Origin: Mesostigma viride | Taxonomy: Eukaryota; Streptophyta; Mesostigmatophyceae; Mesostigmatales; Mesostigmataceae | NCBI GenBank assembly: GCA_009746045.1 | Contig: RPFO01001021.1 | Coordinates: 255,391-319,390, forward strand | Direction of reading: 5' to 3' | Length of the DNA stretch: 64,000 nt | Part shown: positions 21,901 through 34,428 of the stretch, piece after piece | How positions within the stretch are numbered: position 1 is the stretch's first letter | Layout of the letters: every line of letters starts with the position of its first letter | Notes under the pieces: generated by a model | What the model saw: the letters and a program-made list of their open reading frames with translations, nothing else | Databases searched by the model: none | What the model was told of the DNA's origin: nothing | Translations under genes and position numbers: made by a program

Positions 21901-22436
21901 AAGAACAGAGTGGTCAGCAGCCAGGCACCCGCCCGCAACAACGTGACGCTCCAATTACTCAGCATCATGGCCGTGCTTGTAATAAATGGCCAACAGACCA
22001 CGGCTAGGGGTGACAGATAGGAAAGGGGATAGGTAAGGGAATGGGTAAGGAAACAAGGCAAGTGCCTGCTTACCTGCTTGCACTGCACGAGGGAAAATAT
22101 GTTGCCGCCGCTTCTTGTCAGGATGATGTCGCAGCCGCCATCTCGCGTGCGCTTCGTGACCGTCGTGTGATACCCCAGGCACTCAAACAGCCACGAGCAA
22201 TACAGCTCAAAATCCTCAGGCGTACAATCTACACAGTCTCGGTAGAGGCGCTGTGCCCTTGCCTGGGCCTCCCTTTCCCTCTGGAACGGGGAAACCTCCT
22301 TCTCTGGTTCCTGGGCGGGCTCTAGGTCCTTGACAGGTGTCGTCATTTCCTCGCCCATTTGAGACTCGCCCGTGTGAGACTGGTCTGCTTGGGACTGTCT
22401 AGTCTCCCTCGTCCTCCGGGCCGCCACGCGCTCCAT
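18933..22436 (-). CDS. Mrr-type nuclease fused to coiled coil and telobox MYB domain, 3 exons
   Basis: Exons 22436-22074, 20657-19788 and 19013-18933 are joined by phase-0 GT-AG introns and give 437 residues. Residues about 68-220 read as an Mrr-type restriction-endonuclease fold: 'CTPEDFELYCSWLFECLGY', then 'DGGCDI' with D103 as the likely metal-binding acid, 'QCK' (118-120) as the QxK motif, 'CVGVEQVRAFYGAM' and 'GFVVTTSHFSQCAKDF'. Exon 1 ends directly after the QCK block and exon 2 supplies the rest of the fold. Residues about 225-340 are a Lys/Glu/Arg/Gln coiled coil built from short repeats. Residues about 365-420 form one MYB/SANT repeat ending 'RTPQDLK' (exon 2) plus 'DKWRNI' (exon 3), which rebuilds the telobox signature LKDKWRN. 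In TRF and plant TRB proteins this helix reads telomeric DNA. The motif residues look intact. Upstream exons are possible because the chosen ATG is only the first in this frame. Nuclease activity and telomere binding are inferences. Confidence 0.8.
21056..21118. repeat. 7-bp tandem repeat in the nuclease-MYB intron 1
   Basis: About nine copies of gcccgct, some altered, lie in the 1.4 kb first intron of the nuclease-MYB gene. Related gcggtagagagac and gcggtagagggac copies lie just before it. Confidence 0.85.
21233..21335. repeat. 19-bp tandem repeat in the nuclease-MYB intron 1
   Basis: About five copies of gctccggaggcttcgctgc occur in a row with a period of exactly 19 bp. The array lies in the first intron of the nuclease-MYB gene, and its open frames are repeat products. 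Confidence 0.9.
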
Positions 22437-22747
22437 GCAGTCAGGAGAAGGAGTGGTACCTGAGGTTGTCGCGGTGTCTGCGACGGCAGCAAGCGAAGAG
22501 ATTCACATATGGCATTGTCCACCGATTTCGGGTGAGTCCTGAGTCCCAGGCCGAGTGGCATGACCCCAACGGGGGATTGCTGCGAATATTGAGAGTCGAC
22601 TTTGGAGGGCCGCCCAGGGCACCAAAAACTGCGTCACGTGGTACCAATACAGAAACCTTCTACCCCTATACACAACGAGAAGGAGAGAGGGCGCCCTAGC
22701 TTCTCTCGCTGCCTCAAGTGGGCAGGCCACAGAGGACTATCTCTGCA

Positions 22748-23404
22748 TCATGGTGCAGGCCCAACTGTGGGTGCATTGAAACAAGAAGTAGCAACAGCGG
22801 ATGCAAGAAGACTGCCCCGTCGCCAAAAGGCCACCGATATAGGCTTAGAACTCACGGAAAGGCGCCGGTTTGGGAGAGAATAAAGGCCTCTTCCGGAGCC
22901 TGAGGGTTTCTTAGGGCACGCCCAGGGTCCACCCACAGCCCCCAGGGCATGCGTAGACTTCACAATTACTCATGAAGCGATCCCCCAAAAGGCGATACCC
23001 AATGCTTAACCAAATAAGTAGAAATAGCGCACCATACTGATTTCATACAAACAAACATTTCCTTGACAGGTCGCAAAATTGACAACGTAGTCGAACTTTA
23101 CAGTGCACGTGCGATCGGACGTTGCCAGGGTAAGAAACATAAGGTGCCCGAGTGGGAGTCCATTAGACGTACCTTCGCTATAGAAATCCGGTGGAATAAG
23201 TTCCAGGTATCCATGGAACACGAGATAAAGTACTTTCACCAAGAAAGAGGCCACAATCACCCCAAACAATACGGTCGTAACGTCCACGTTCGTGGTTGTC
23301 AAAATACGAAGAATCTGGCTGAGCAGCTTTCCTGTAAAGTCTGCTAAGGCGTGTAATAGCGCCTGTATGTCAAATCCGAGATGTAATGAGGCAAAACCCT
23401 CCAT
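22748..23404 (-). CDS. possible small membrane protein, 2 exons
   Basis: Exon 23404-23173 ends in the strong donor gtacgt at phase 1. A pyrimidine-poor but in-phase acceptor opens exon 22899-22748, which ends in TGA. The product would be 127 residues. The first exon encodes 'TTVLFGVIVASFLVKVLYLVF', one clear hydrophobic helix at about residues 43-66, preceded by an amphipathic stretch. The second exon is Ser/Arg-rich. No family is recognised. It lies head to head with the SPR coiled-coil gene, about 800 bp apart. Exon 1 looks reasonable, but exon 2 is less certain. Confidence 0.35.
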
Positions 23405-24203
23405 GCTGCCAATGCTTTCCGCTTGACTGTTGTAATATACTCGCCTACATCCTCAGAATGTTGCGAGTACTCATGGCCTCTACTGCCCAAAACATGCAGT
23501 GAGGCATATGATAGAAATTGCCGAAAAATGTTAGCACACCGACAACGCCATTCAAAGCTTCTTCGGGTCAATCATTTATTAGCTTCATTGCCCTTCGGCA
23601 ACCATCCCCGATCCGCGTTGCTCCATCTCGGACGTGTGGATACAACAGCTGATACAATCATGTTGTCAATGTTGATGCTTGATGTCGTGGGTTGCAGGCT
23701 TGCAGGCTGCAGCACAGCTCAGTTCTGTTCCCGCGCTTATCCTCAACGGTAACTTTTCCCGTTAGTCTGCTGTACAGTAGTCAGTCAGCCCGAAACGCCG
23801 AGGTCGCGTGGGGCGTTGTAGCCCCTCCAGGATTTGCGGTACTGTACGGCATATTCAGCGGCTGCAAGTAGGCAGCCGTCAGACCGTAGGATACCGAGGG
23901 TACAATAATGATAATAACTCTCCCAAGGGTAAAGTGGTGTTTCGATGCCTCTCTGCTCAGTGCCCGGACGGTAATTATCGTGCACTCAAAAAGTAGCCGG
24001 TAAAACTTTTGGCCAAGGATTTCTTGCCCGTGATATGAAATTGGCAATTTGCACGTTGACCGGCCGTATTACAGGAGCGCGGAAATGTCCATACGATAGT
24101 GCCGGAAATACAGGGGGCCTTTGCGAACTTAAGTCGAGATCCTCAGCAATTGTAAATTTCACATTCGCGTTCTAAATGCGTTTCTAGAGGCATTTAAGTC
24201 ACG
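23405..24203. other. intergenic, likely divergent promoter region
   Basis: About 800 bp separates two divergent genes and holds no believable coding frame. It should include the promoter of the SPR coiled-coil gene. I see no definite TATA box or repeat. Confidence 0.4.
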
Positions 24204-27200
24204 ATGTCCGGCAGCTATGCCTCACAGCGTGAGGCATTATCTCCGCGGAGGGGCGCGGAAACTACCGGGTACAGTTCTCGCGTGGGGTCTTATGTTGCCC
24301 AGTCGCCTAGACTAACAATATCTACTCGTCCAACCAACCCAGTCTCGCCAAGGCGGTCAGTCGAGGATTCGGACTATTTCAGACAACCGGGCCGCGCTGC
24401 GTCCACCTACGCTACAACACCAGCGTCGCCTAGGCAGACGCCTTCCACACTTTATTCGGCTTTGCAACCGACTCCGGCACGGGCAGTCGACACGTCCAGT
24501 TTTTCTCCCCGGGCAGCAAGGGCAACCGCATCCGCTTACTCGTTTGCACCTTCTTCCCCCAGGCAGTCCACTTCTCTCTACTCCCGAGAAGCCGTCTCAC
24601 CTCGCGCTGGAGCGGCAGCCTATGGCACTTCCTCAAATCAGCCGACTTATCGCTCATCTGTCATCTCCCCTCGGGCCGCAGGTTATGTGCCCAGTCCGCT
24701 GTCTCCACGGGCGCCGTTATCCCCGCGGGCTGGGTCTAGCATTAGTGGGACCCTACGTGACAGCAGACCAATTGAGAGCAGACCAACCGACAGCAGGCCA
24801 ACTGACAGCCGGCCAACGGACAGCAGGCCAGTGGTAAAGGTGCGATCAAAGGAAGTCAAAATTTTTGTTTGGTTCATATTTTTAATTTAGCATAGTTTTA
24901 CCTACGTGAAGGTGCTTCTTTTAATTTTTAATGGTCTCATCGCTCTTAACTCGATGGTACTCTGTTGCTTTTCTTTTTGCCAGGAGAGGGAGCCTTCCCT
25001 GTCATTAAGTCAACCACGAGCCCAGCCCGCCCAAGGAAATGCTTCCTTCTCGGATGTAAGTGCAGTAATCGCTCAAGTTTCCAAGGAGCTATACATTGTT
25101 TTTGTCGGCTTGTTGGATTGGCTGACCTGGCGTTGCTTTTAATTTGAGTATCCAACTTGCAGAAAGAGCCACAAGTTTTTGATGGCGATTGAGTGTCGCC
25201 AATGATATCAAGTCTTTTTTTGCGTAGCTCTGGCAACGTATCTCCTAGCCACTATGAGTGTGCTTTGTGTCATCTGCAGATTCTCACCACCTGTCTACGG
25301 CCTTATCACCATGCCCAATCTATGGCCTTATCACCACGCCCAATCTATGGCCACACAATATCGCCCTGTGCCATCCGTCATTTTCAGATGGCCGCCCAGG
25401 GGCTGCAGCAGCGGTTCAATGCGTTGCGGGAGGACTTTGAGTACAACCTGAAGCTCCTTTCTGGGCGCGACAGGGAGATCAAGACCCTGGAAGATAGCCT
25501 TCGCAACCGGTCCGTGGATCCTGGTGTCACTACCTTCAGCAACCAGCCACATTGCCTGACAGTTAACTAATTCCCCCCCACTCCACCCCCGCCAGTAGCA
25601 AACGCGACCATACATCTCTGATAAGGTTTACCTAACTGAAAATTTGTTCTACCAAGTCCATTTGCTAATCGCCTTGTGGTGTACGTTGAACAAGTTTTTC
25701 TTCTTGTATTTCAGTATGTTTCATAAGACGTCTTAATTCCCCCGGTTCAGCGATGATGATTGCCTCACCTAACTGGCGCTCTGTTTGATGCCCTGTTGCA
25801 TGCCCCTGCATACATTTTCTCACTGCCTTTGCGCCTTGGCCATTCTCCTACAGTATGTCCCCCGAGTGCCAGGCCTAGCCTGATTGGCGAACCAAACCTT
25901 GTCGACGTACCTGAGTTTTTCAAACGCCTCTGCTACAGCGATTAAGTGTCGATGGTTTGACTCAGTGCTGGCAGGGAAACAGACACCCCACAAGTCGACC
26001 GTAACATTGGATCATTTGGCACGATTTTGCTGCGGAAGGAGCAGGTTTTCACAAATCTATGCTTACTTTGGCGTCACTTCACGTCGTGGATTCACATCGT
26101 CTCAATGCCGGCAGTGAGGAGCAGCTATATCTGCTCTTTATCTCATCATCGCTTCATGACAATGCTTCCTGCTGCCTCAGTGTCGGCAGCAAAAATTAGG
26201 TGTATCTAACCTTTACATCGTCGTGACCTCATGGCACTCATTTGTGACACTTGCCCTCGTTTGTGGCAGCGAGGAGCAGCTGCGTGCGTTCCAGGGCAGC
26301 ATGCAGGACATGGAGAGCAGCGCGCGTGACGAGAAGAAGACGGTTGACTTCCTTAAGGTGCAGCTGCAGGTGAGCAGGCGCGGCAGGCAGGCTGGCATAT
26401 GGCCTCCCGTACCATATGGTGCTACCCCCCCCCTCTTCTTACGAAGAATGTGGTGTTCGTGCCTGTCTGCTTGTTAGCAGTGCCCTCCCCCTCTGCTCAT
26501 CAAGAGTATGGTGTCCCCGCCCCTCTTCTCACGAAGAATACGGTGTTCGTGCCTCTCTGCTTGTTAGCAGTGTCCTCCCCCTCTGCTCATCAAGAGTATG
26601 GTGTTCCCGCCCCTCTTCTTACGAAGAATATGGTGTTCGTGCCTCTCTGCTTGTTAGCAGTGTCATCCCCCTCTGCTCATCAAGAGAACGGTGTTCCCGC
26701 CCCTCTTCTTATCAAGAGCATGGTGTTCGTGCCTCTCTGCTAAGAGTTGAATTTGTGAGGCACTACATGTGGCCAAACGGACTGTCTGAACATTTTCTCT
26801 TGGTTTGTACCTTTCTTCTGTGTGCCTGCTCGCATCCCATCCGCGTGTGCCAGCACACGAACGCGGTGCTGGAGCAAGAGAGGGAGCGGCGACAGTCGCT
26901 GGAGCTGGAGAGCCGCAAGGTGGTGCAGGAGCTGCAGAACCAGCTTTCAACGCTGCGGTAAGGGGCCCATGCTTGGGCTTACAACTTGGCGCGTGCAGTA
27001 CTGCGACTCACGCACAGCAGCCGCTGCCTTCATTTTTTGTTGTAGTCATCAACTGAAGGGCATGTTAGCATCAACTGAAGGGCATGTTAGCATGACATCG
27101 CCAAACCCATATCACCTAGCTGTGGGAAGCCCCGCAACTGGTTTCTTGGTCTCTCCAACCTACCCCACTCTGCTTGGACTTGAAAGAGTTTATGATGTTC

Positions 27201-30200
27201 ACAAGCGTGTCATTCATGCGGCCTTCTGCGTGGTTTGTTCACTTAGCTAAATAGTACGCAGTATGACTTGGTACGCTCCGAGCCTGTATTGTGTATACTA
27301 CGCAGAAATACGAGTATGATAGTAGTACGTAAATAGTACGCAAAAGCACGATACAGGAATGCTGCATACGACACATAGTACGCGTACTAGCCACATTATA
27401 CCCTGTCCTATTTATCCCTTTTAGTTCAGTTCTATGTACGCAACACGGGTTTTTCCCTCGCATAGGAATTAAGAATGTGTAAACCTGAATTCTCAAGTAA
27501 AACTAGCTGTGTGACCGCCCCCCCCCAAACTGTCCTTCCTGATCCTGCTACCCTTGTGTGTTCCGTGGTTGACCTGTTCTCTGGGCAGCCTGGAGGCGGC
27601 GGAGCACAAGCGTACGTCCGAAAGTGAGGCTGATCGTCGAGATATGGAGCAGCAGCAGCAGCTGTCCATGCTGGTGCGTAAATGTTTTGCAGTCATGGCA
27701 GTATTGCTGCTGCCTGCCACACACAGAACACGCATGCCCTGCATCCTTCGAGCTAGGTAAAACCATCATCTTCTTAGTTACAATCCTGGTTCCATATGGT
27801 AAAAATGGCTTATCTGTTTGTGTATGGGTTATGCGTGATGGTGGTAGAGAGTGGCGTGCAGCGAAGTTTATCGGCCAACCGCCATATGTTACAAATTTGC
27901 AGCTAATAGATTTGGTTCTATTCCGTTCATTGCGATGTGCAGCACCCAACACAAGGCCATTTGGTCAGATCTGTCCCCTATCCCTTCCATCACTAACAAG
28001 AATGTGACCCTTTTGCTCATATTCCTGGTTGCCTCTGCTATTCTTTTATTGTGGTCCCATGCCTGGCGTCCCTCTGCGCCCATGCCCCTGACGTGGCCAC
28101 ATCTACATGCACCCCCCATGCGCCCGCTCCCCTGACATGCTAACGCTTTAGTGCCCTTCCCCCAATACGGCCACCCCCCTGACATTCTAACGCTTCGGTG
28201 CCCTCCCCCAAATGTGGCTCCCCCCCTGACATGCTAACACTTCCGTGCCCTCCCCAGGTGGCCGAGGTGACCCAGAAGGAGAAGGCGATGGCGGAGACAC
28301 TCGCTCTGCTGACCGACCACCGCGACAAGGCACGCGCGGAGCTGGCGGAGCTGAGGGAGCAGCTAGCGCGCAGGGACAAGGAGGTGCAGGCGATGACAGG
28401 CGCCAGCGCGGCCGAGAGGGAGGCGCTGCGGGCAGAGGCCGCGGAGCTGAGGGCGCAGCTGGCTGAGGCAAAGGTGGGCCGATGTGTTAGACATGGGTGT
28501 TTGAACTGCAGGTATTCTTATTGGTAATGCTCGTTCTATGTGGTACTCGAGTTTCTGGTGTGTGTGAGCCGTGGTGGGTGGGGAAACCGGGCTAGGTGAA
28601 ATAATGTGTCATGATTGACATATGAGCGGTGCCAGGGGGTTGGCAGAGTGCGGCCAGAATATAAGTGAGATATAGTATGCCCTGTTGGATTTGGCATGTT
28701 GAAGGGTCTTGTTTAGGTTTGATGCATGCCGCGGCAGGAAGGTGGCACAAGAAATTGGCAACATGCGGATTGGGGGGAAAATCGGTGGGTGGACTGGTGA
28801 GACGGTGTACACATGGTGGCAGCTTGAATGGTACAACATAAAGGAGAGGGTTCGTAACCTTAACTTTGGTAGTCCATGCGGAGGTACCTACGCAGAGAAT
28901 GCCAACGGCTATCTCTATCTCTATCTTTCTGGCTACACGTTTGATTGATTTCTTTTTCAGGCTCTTCCTTCGCGCGTGGCCAACCCACGCATACCCTGCT
29001 TTTCTTCTTCATAAACTCTCCCACGTGAGCGCCCAACTGGCCGACGTCGTTACCCACCTGGCTGGCTGGCCACCATCCTACCGACCTATCTTGCACCCAT
29101 AAACTAAACTGTATATGCGTTTATACCATCCTTTGTGGATGCGCCCAACAATACCCCCTCGCTCCCCCCTCATCCTCTCCCCCCCCCCCCCCCCCCCATG
29201 ATCAGGAGGCCGGCAAGCGTCAGCAGCAAGCATCGGACGATAACGCGGCAGAGCTTCAACATCGCTGCCACGGGCTGGTGGAGCAGGTGGCGGTGCTCAC
29301 CGCGCGCTGTGAGGTGCTCGAGCGCGAGGTGCAGGACGCCAAGCTGCAGGCATGTGGCAGGGCGTGGCACGCTGGCTGTGCTGCTGGCACTGGTTGCATT
29401 TCAGAAAGGAAATTAATTGCCTAGAGAGTGTAGCGGGGTGTGTAGCTTCTAGAGGAAGATGTAAATGAGAACAGAAGTGAACGGGAATCATCTGGCAGTT
29501 GTTCGCACAGGTTGATGCACTGAGCATCGGTACTAATATTCCCCCCACCCCCTTCCCCCCCGGCCCCCGGCCCCCGGCCCCCGGCCCCCGGCCCCCGGCC
29601 CCCGGCCCCCGGCCCCCGGCCCCCGGCCCCCGGCCATGTGTTCAAACGCAACCTCCCTGTTTTCACAACCTTGCCCCCCTCCAGGCGGCGACCAAGGCGA
29701 TGTCGTCCAAGGAAGAGCACGACAACGTCGTGGCGGGTCTGATGGAGGAGAAAGGGGACCTGCAGCACTCGCTCCAGGAGATGCAGGCGGAGAAGCACGA
29801 CTTGCTCGAGGACAAGCAGCAGCTGCAGCAGGAGAAGCACTCGCTGGAGCTCAAGCTGCATGACTCGAGCGTGGCGCTCGACTACCGCGAGCGAGAGGTC
29901 CACGAGATGGAAGCCAAGGTGGAGGAGCTGCACGATAAGATCGAGGAGGCGGGCCACCAGATGGCCGATGCCACAGCCCGGCTAGACAAGGCGGCCGCGG
30001 TGGAGAAGGGCCTCCGCAAGGAGATCGCCTCGATGGTCAAGTACTTGCGCGCGGCAGAGGAGGCGCTGGTGGAGGCCGGGGTCATGGGCGATGGGCCCGG
30101 TGATGGGGCCCGCGGGCGGGACCGAGGATGGAGCCGCGAGAGGGAGGGTAGCTGGGCCAGGGAGGGCAGTAGCAGCAGAGGCCGGCGGTGGCGGGAGCTT

Positions 30201-33200
30201 GAGTTCTCGAGTGAGGAAGGTGCGAGTGATAGCGAGGGGTCCAGCGGGAAGGACGAAGGCGAGGGCGGGTACCGCGGTCGCGACATGCAGCGGGGGAAGG
30301 GCGACCGAGGGAGGGGCAGCCGCGGCAGTGGCAGGGGGCGGTCTCTCGGCCCGGTCATGCGTGTGCGGCGGCTGTACGACAACGTGTGCTTGCTCCTGGA
30401 CTTGTCGCTTGCGGACAAGGAGAAGATCGAGCGAGCAGCAGCCGAGGTCCAGTCGCTCCAGGGCCAGCTGGAGCAAGTGCTGGCCGATGCGAGGGAGGAG
30501 GCGCAGGGTAGCCAGGCACGGCTTGAGCGGGCGGGGCAGGAGATATCTGCGCACAAGGAGCGGCTGCAGCAGGCGGCGCAGCAGGTCGCGGCGCTGCGGG
30601 AGGACCTGGAGGAGGGGGAGCGTGAGGTGCACACGCTGCGGCAGGAAGGGCAGACGTTGAGGGAGGAGAGGCAGGCGCTGCGCGAGCAAGGGCAGGCGCT
30701 GCGCGAGCAAGGGCAGGCGTTGAGAGAGGAAGGGCAGGCCTTGAGGGAAGAGGGCCAGGCGTTGAGGGAGGAAGGTCAGGTGCTGCAGCACCAGGTGGAA
30801 AAGCTGAGGCAGGAGGTGGAGAAGCTCAGCCAAGCCAAGGTGGGTAAGCGTGCGCCAGCTTATTTTCGTGCCCTGTGTTTAGCCATGCATTTGCCCCGGA
30901 CATTGAACGGTTGTCACCTGGTACAGTTGTCATATGGCGCTTTGTCCATCCTTGTGCCCAGGGAGGCTTCAGGAACCTCTGCATCAGCCACCCGTGTGTC
31001 TGTCCAGTACCTCAGTTGCTCCCCCCTCAGAGCCAATTAAGGCAACCTTCTTGTCTTGGGCATAGCCACGCCAGTAGCCAATGAATAACAAGGTAATTGC
31101 TGATGCAAATTACAGTATATGCTGGAGGAGGACCGCCAGCCCGAAACTAGTTTCCTGGGTACTAGCGCCTGCCTTTCCCTGCCTTTTCTGTGGCCTGCCT
31201 TTCTTACACATCCTGTTGCCCCCATGGCCACCCCCCTTGGTGCTACCAGGATGATGCTGAGTCCCTCGCAGCGCGGCACGAGGACGAGGCCCTGTCGCTC
31301 AAGGAGAGCGTTCACGGCTTGCGTGAGGAGCTGGCCTCTGTCACGCGACGGTGGCGCAAGGAGGAGCGGTTGCGGCTGTCGGTGGAGGCGCAGAACCGTC
31401 TCGCGCGCCACGTGCTGGGCGTGTGCCACCCGATGGGCGTCCTGCTGGAGACGTACGTCAAGCGGGACGGGGCCGACACGCCGTACAGGTGAGAGAATAA
31501 GTAGTAAGGATAAAGCGGTGATATGGTGGGGGCGACGAGGGTGGGGGCGACGAGCTGCTGGTATTGAGGTGGGCCGAGTGGATAAGGAGCCAGTCCTACT
31601 TGTAGAAAATGCTTGACAATTGACCCTCGGCAGGACATTCTGTGAGCGGTGTTTCCATCCCCCCCTCCCTCCCAGTGCCTGGTCCACTGCATAACCTCCC
31701 ACAATTCTCACGAGTCGCAGAGCTTTGCCGGAATGAGCATAACGGGCCGAGGTGTAGAGAAGAGCCACACAGTGGCGATACAGGCACACGGACGGCGGGA
31801 CTAGAGAAGAGGTTTGTGCAACCGGAAGTGTTTCAAGAGGGTTTAGTTCTTTGCGGTACTGGAACGAGGGTCGCACCTTATCGGCCCAGAGTTTCCCGTC
31901 CTAATTTCAGTCAGGCATCGTGGAAAAAGAATCGGCTGATGACCTACATTGAGCGGCCGCACTTATAACTGCCACAAGCCCAACCTTCCCCCCCCCCCCC
32001 CCCCCCCCGCCATCCCCTCCCTGACCACCCCCCCTGCCCATCCCCAGGGTGCGCGATGCCGTCATGCGCATGAACCGCGAGCTCCAGTCCTCCGTCGCCG
32101 CGTTGGGCATCGCCGCGCTGGCACGCGGGGTGGGCGGGGGCGGTACCCGCGACCCCAAGGAGATGTCATTTGGGAGCACTGCCGCCGGCCTGCTCAACCA
32201 GAGCCTGTCCTTCAGCAGCCCGCTGCACACGCCCGGTGCGGGCGCCAGTGCGGGGGCTGATGCCTCCATGAGTCTCAACGGTTCCGGACTCAGCGGCCAC
32301 GGTAGGGTGAGCGAGGATGGGGGCTCGGGGTCAGCCCCCCCCGGAATGGGTTTCTTTAGCACGGGTGCGGGGTATGTCGCGGAGCTTCATGACGGCGCCA
32401 TTCTCGCGGTCGAAAGAGAGATTCTGATGGAGGAGTCTCAGCGCGTCAAGGCGGGAGGGGTTGCGGATGCCAGTGCAAGCGCCGCGTTCCGACCAAGCGG
32501 TGGCGCGGATGATGACAGCGGCCCTGTCAGGGTGGCGTGGCCAGACCGGTCCTTGTCGCGGCCCCAGGAGCGGTCCGCGGCCAAGGGCGGCGCGGCCTCG
32601 CGGTCGTTCCTATCAGAAACGTCGCGCGATGGATCTTCCCCACGCCACCGGGGGGGGCTGGGCACGGCGGCGCCCGAGCCAACGGATGCTGAGGCGGAGC
32701 AGGTACGTGTTAACCGGCTTGACAGTAACACTTCAGATTTAAGCTGCAGCATCTCGGTCTGAAATGTGAAATGGGCCTCATGCCTTGTCATATGAAGTCA
32801 GAAAGCATATGTGTCGCTGTGCTGGGCCCGTGTATGTGTAGCCTGCTGTTGAAGGGCTTGAGAGTACGCAAGTGCAAGAATTGGGGAGAGTGCCCTGACT
32901 TGCGAGGTGGAAGAATACTTCCTGCGTGGCCCACACCCGCAATGAAAACACGGACGTACCACGGGATCTCGTGATAGCGGACGCGCGCAGGCTCCCTGTT
33001 GTGATGCGGCGTGTTCTGGCACAGGTACGGCCATCCACTCGACAGCATGACACGTGACACTGCGTTGTCTTTCCCCGCTGCTCCCGTTGACCTTCCCCAC
33101 TGTATGCCCCACCCCCATACCCGATGGCCCTCCCCACTGTGCTCCTTGCACCCCCTCACGTCTCCCCGCTCCCCCACGGTTCCCCTGCTTCATACCCTTT

Positions 33201-34363
33201 GGCCTTCCCCATGATCCCCCCTCCCTCCACGCCTACCCGGCGGCAACCCCTCCTTCCCCAGGTTCGGCTGCTCAAGCAGAAGAACCGCCTGCTCAAGAAG
33301 GGCCTGCTGGAGATGCGCAGCTCGCTGTCGGTGCAGAAGGGGCAGGCACGCCACCTGGAGAAGACGTTGCGGTCGATGGAAGAGAACATGCGCACGCAGA
33401 GCGCGATGGCGGCCACCGCACAGTTTGCTGCAGGGAGCCCCCCGCTCATACCGCCCCCGACCCAGATGCAACAACAGTCCTCTATGGGTTTGGGCCTTGG
33501 CCTGGGTGGTGGCAATCGCAGCTTGAACTTGAACTCCTCGGGTTTGGCCCAACCGAGCTTCTCGTCGACCCCAGGGACGTCCCTGCTGCAGCAACAGTAC
33601 GTGTCACCACTAAGGGAGAGGCCGCGGAGCGTCCCAGCGTACGGCAGCAGGGCTTCCGCGCCGCCGCCGCGCGAGTACTTTAGCCCCGAGGAGCGGCGCA
33701 GGTCCCCCCTGGATGCCGGCCACAGCTCGCGGAGGTTAGCTTAACTGCACCTGATATGCCTTGTGAGTCATGGGATTAGTCTTCCTTCCTGTATTATTTT
33801 AGGCTGTATTATGTTAGGCCGTTTTCTTGTTCACAGATCTCCGATTCTGTGCAGGGTTGTACGAGCTTACAATGGTGCTCGTGCTGATCTCATTGTTTAT
33901 GCGGCCTTGTGCTTCCTGGTGCGCTGTGTGGGCATCTAGCTCGTCCATTACATGATGACATTGCCTAGCCGGGGTTAACTGCCTGTTGCCTGCATGGATC
34001 ATGTCATCCTGTGGGCAGTCTACCCGATTGCTTGCTCACCCTGCACCTGGTGGAAGGCACTTTTTATCGTATTCACAGAAATGATCTACCTTCCAGCACA
34101 ACAACCCCGGACTGATCCCATCCCGCTTGGTGCAGACCATTTGGATACATAACAGGTCTCATGGACATGTAGCAGGTAGCCTAGTGGGACGTGCAACACT
34201 TTGGCCCCTACAACCCTCTCTCACTCGTTCCATTTGTTGTTGCTCAATGCCACCTTATCTGCTTGAACTCCGCTGTGTCCAGCAGACACTGCTGGCGTTC
34301 GCCCCACAGCTCTCCTATCTAACCAGGTTTCGCTTATGCGTTCCACCTGTCTTTGCTCTGCGT

Positions 34364-34428
<65 letters not shown>

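Noticed and set aside
30091-30834. Arg/Ser-rich and Leu-rich frames over exon 9 of the SPR gene
   Set aside because: They are other-frame and antisense readings of the repetitive, GC-rich coiled-coil exon.
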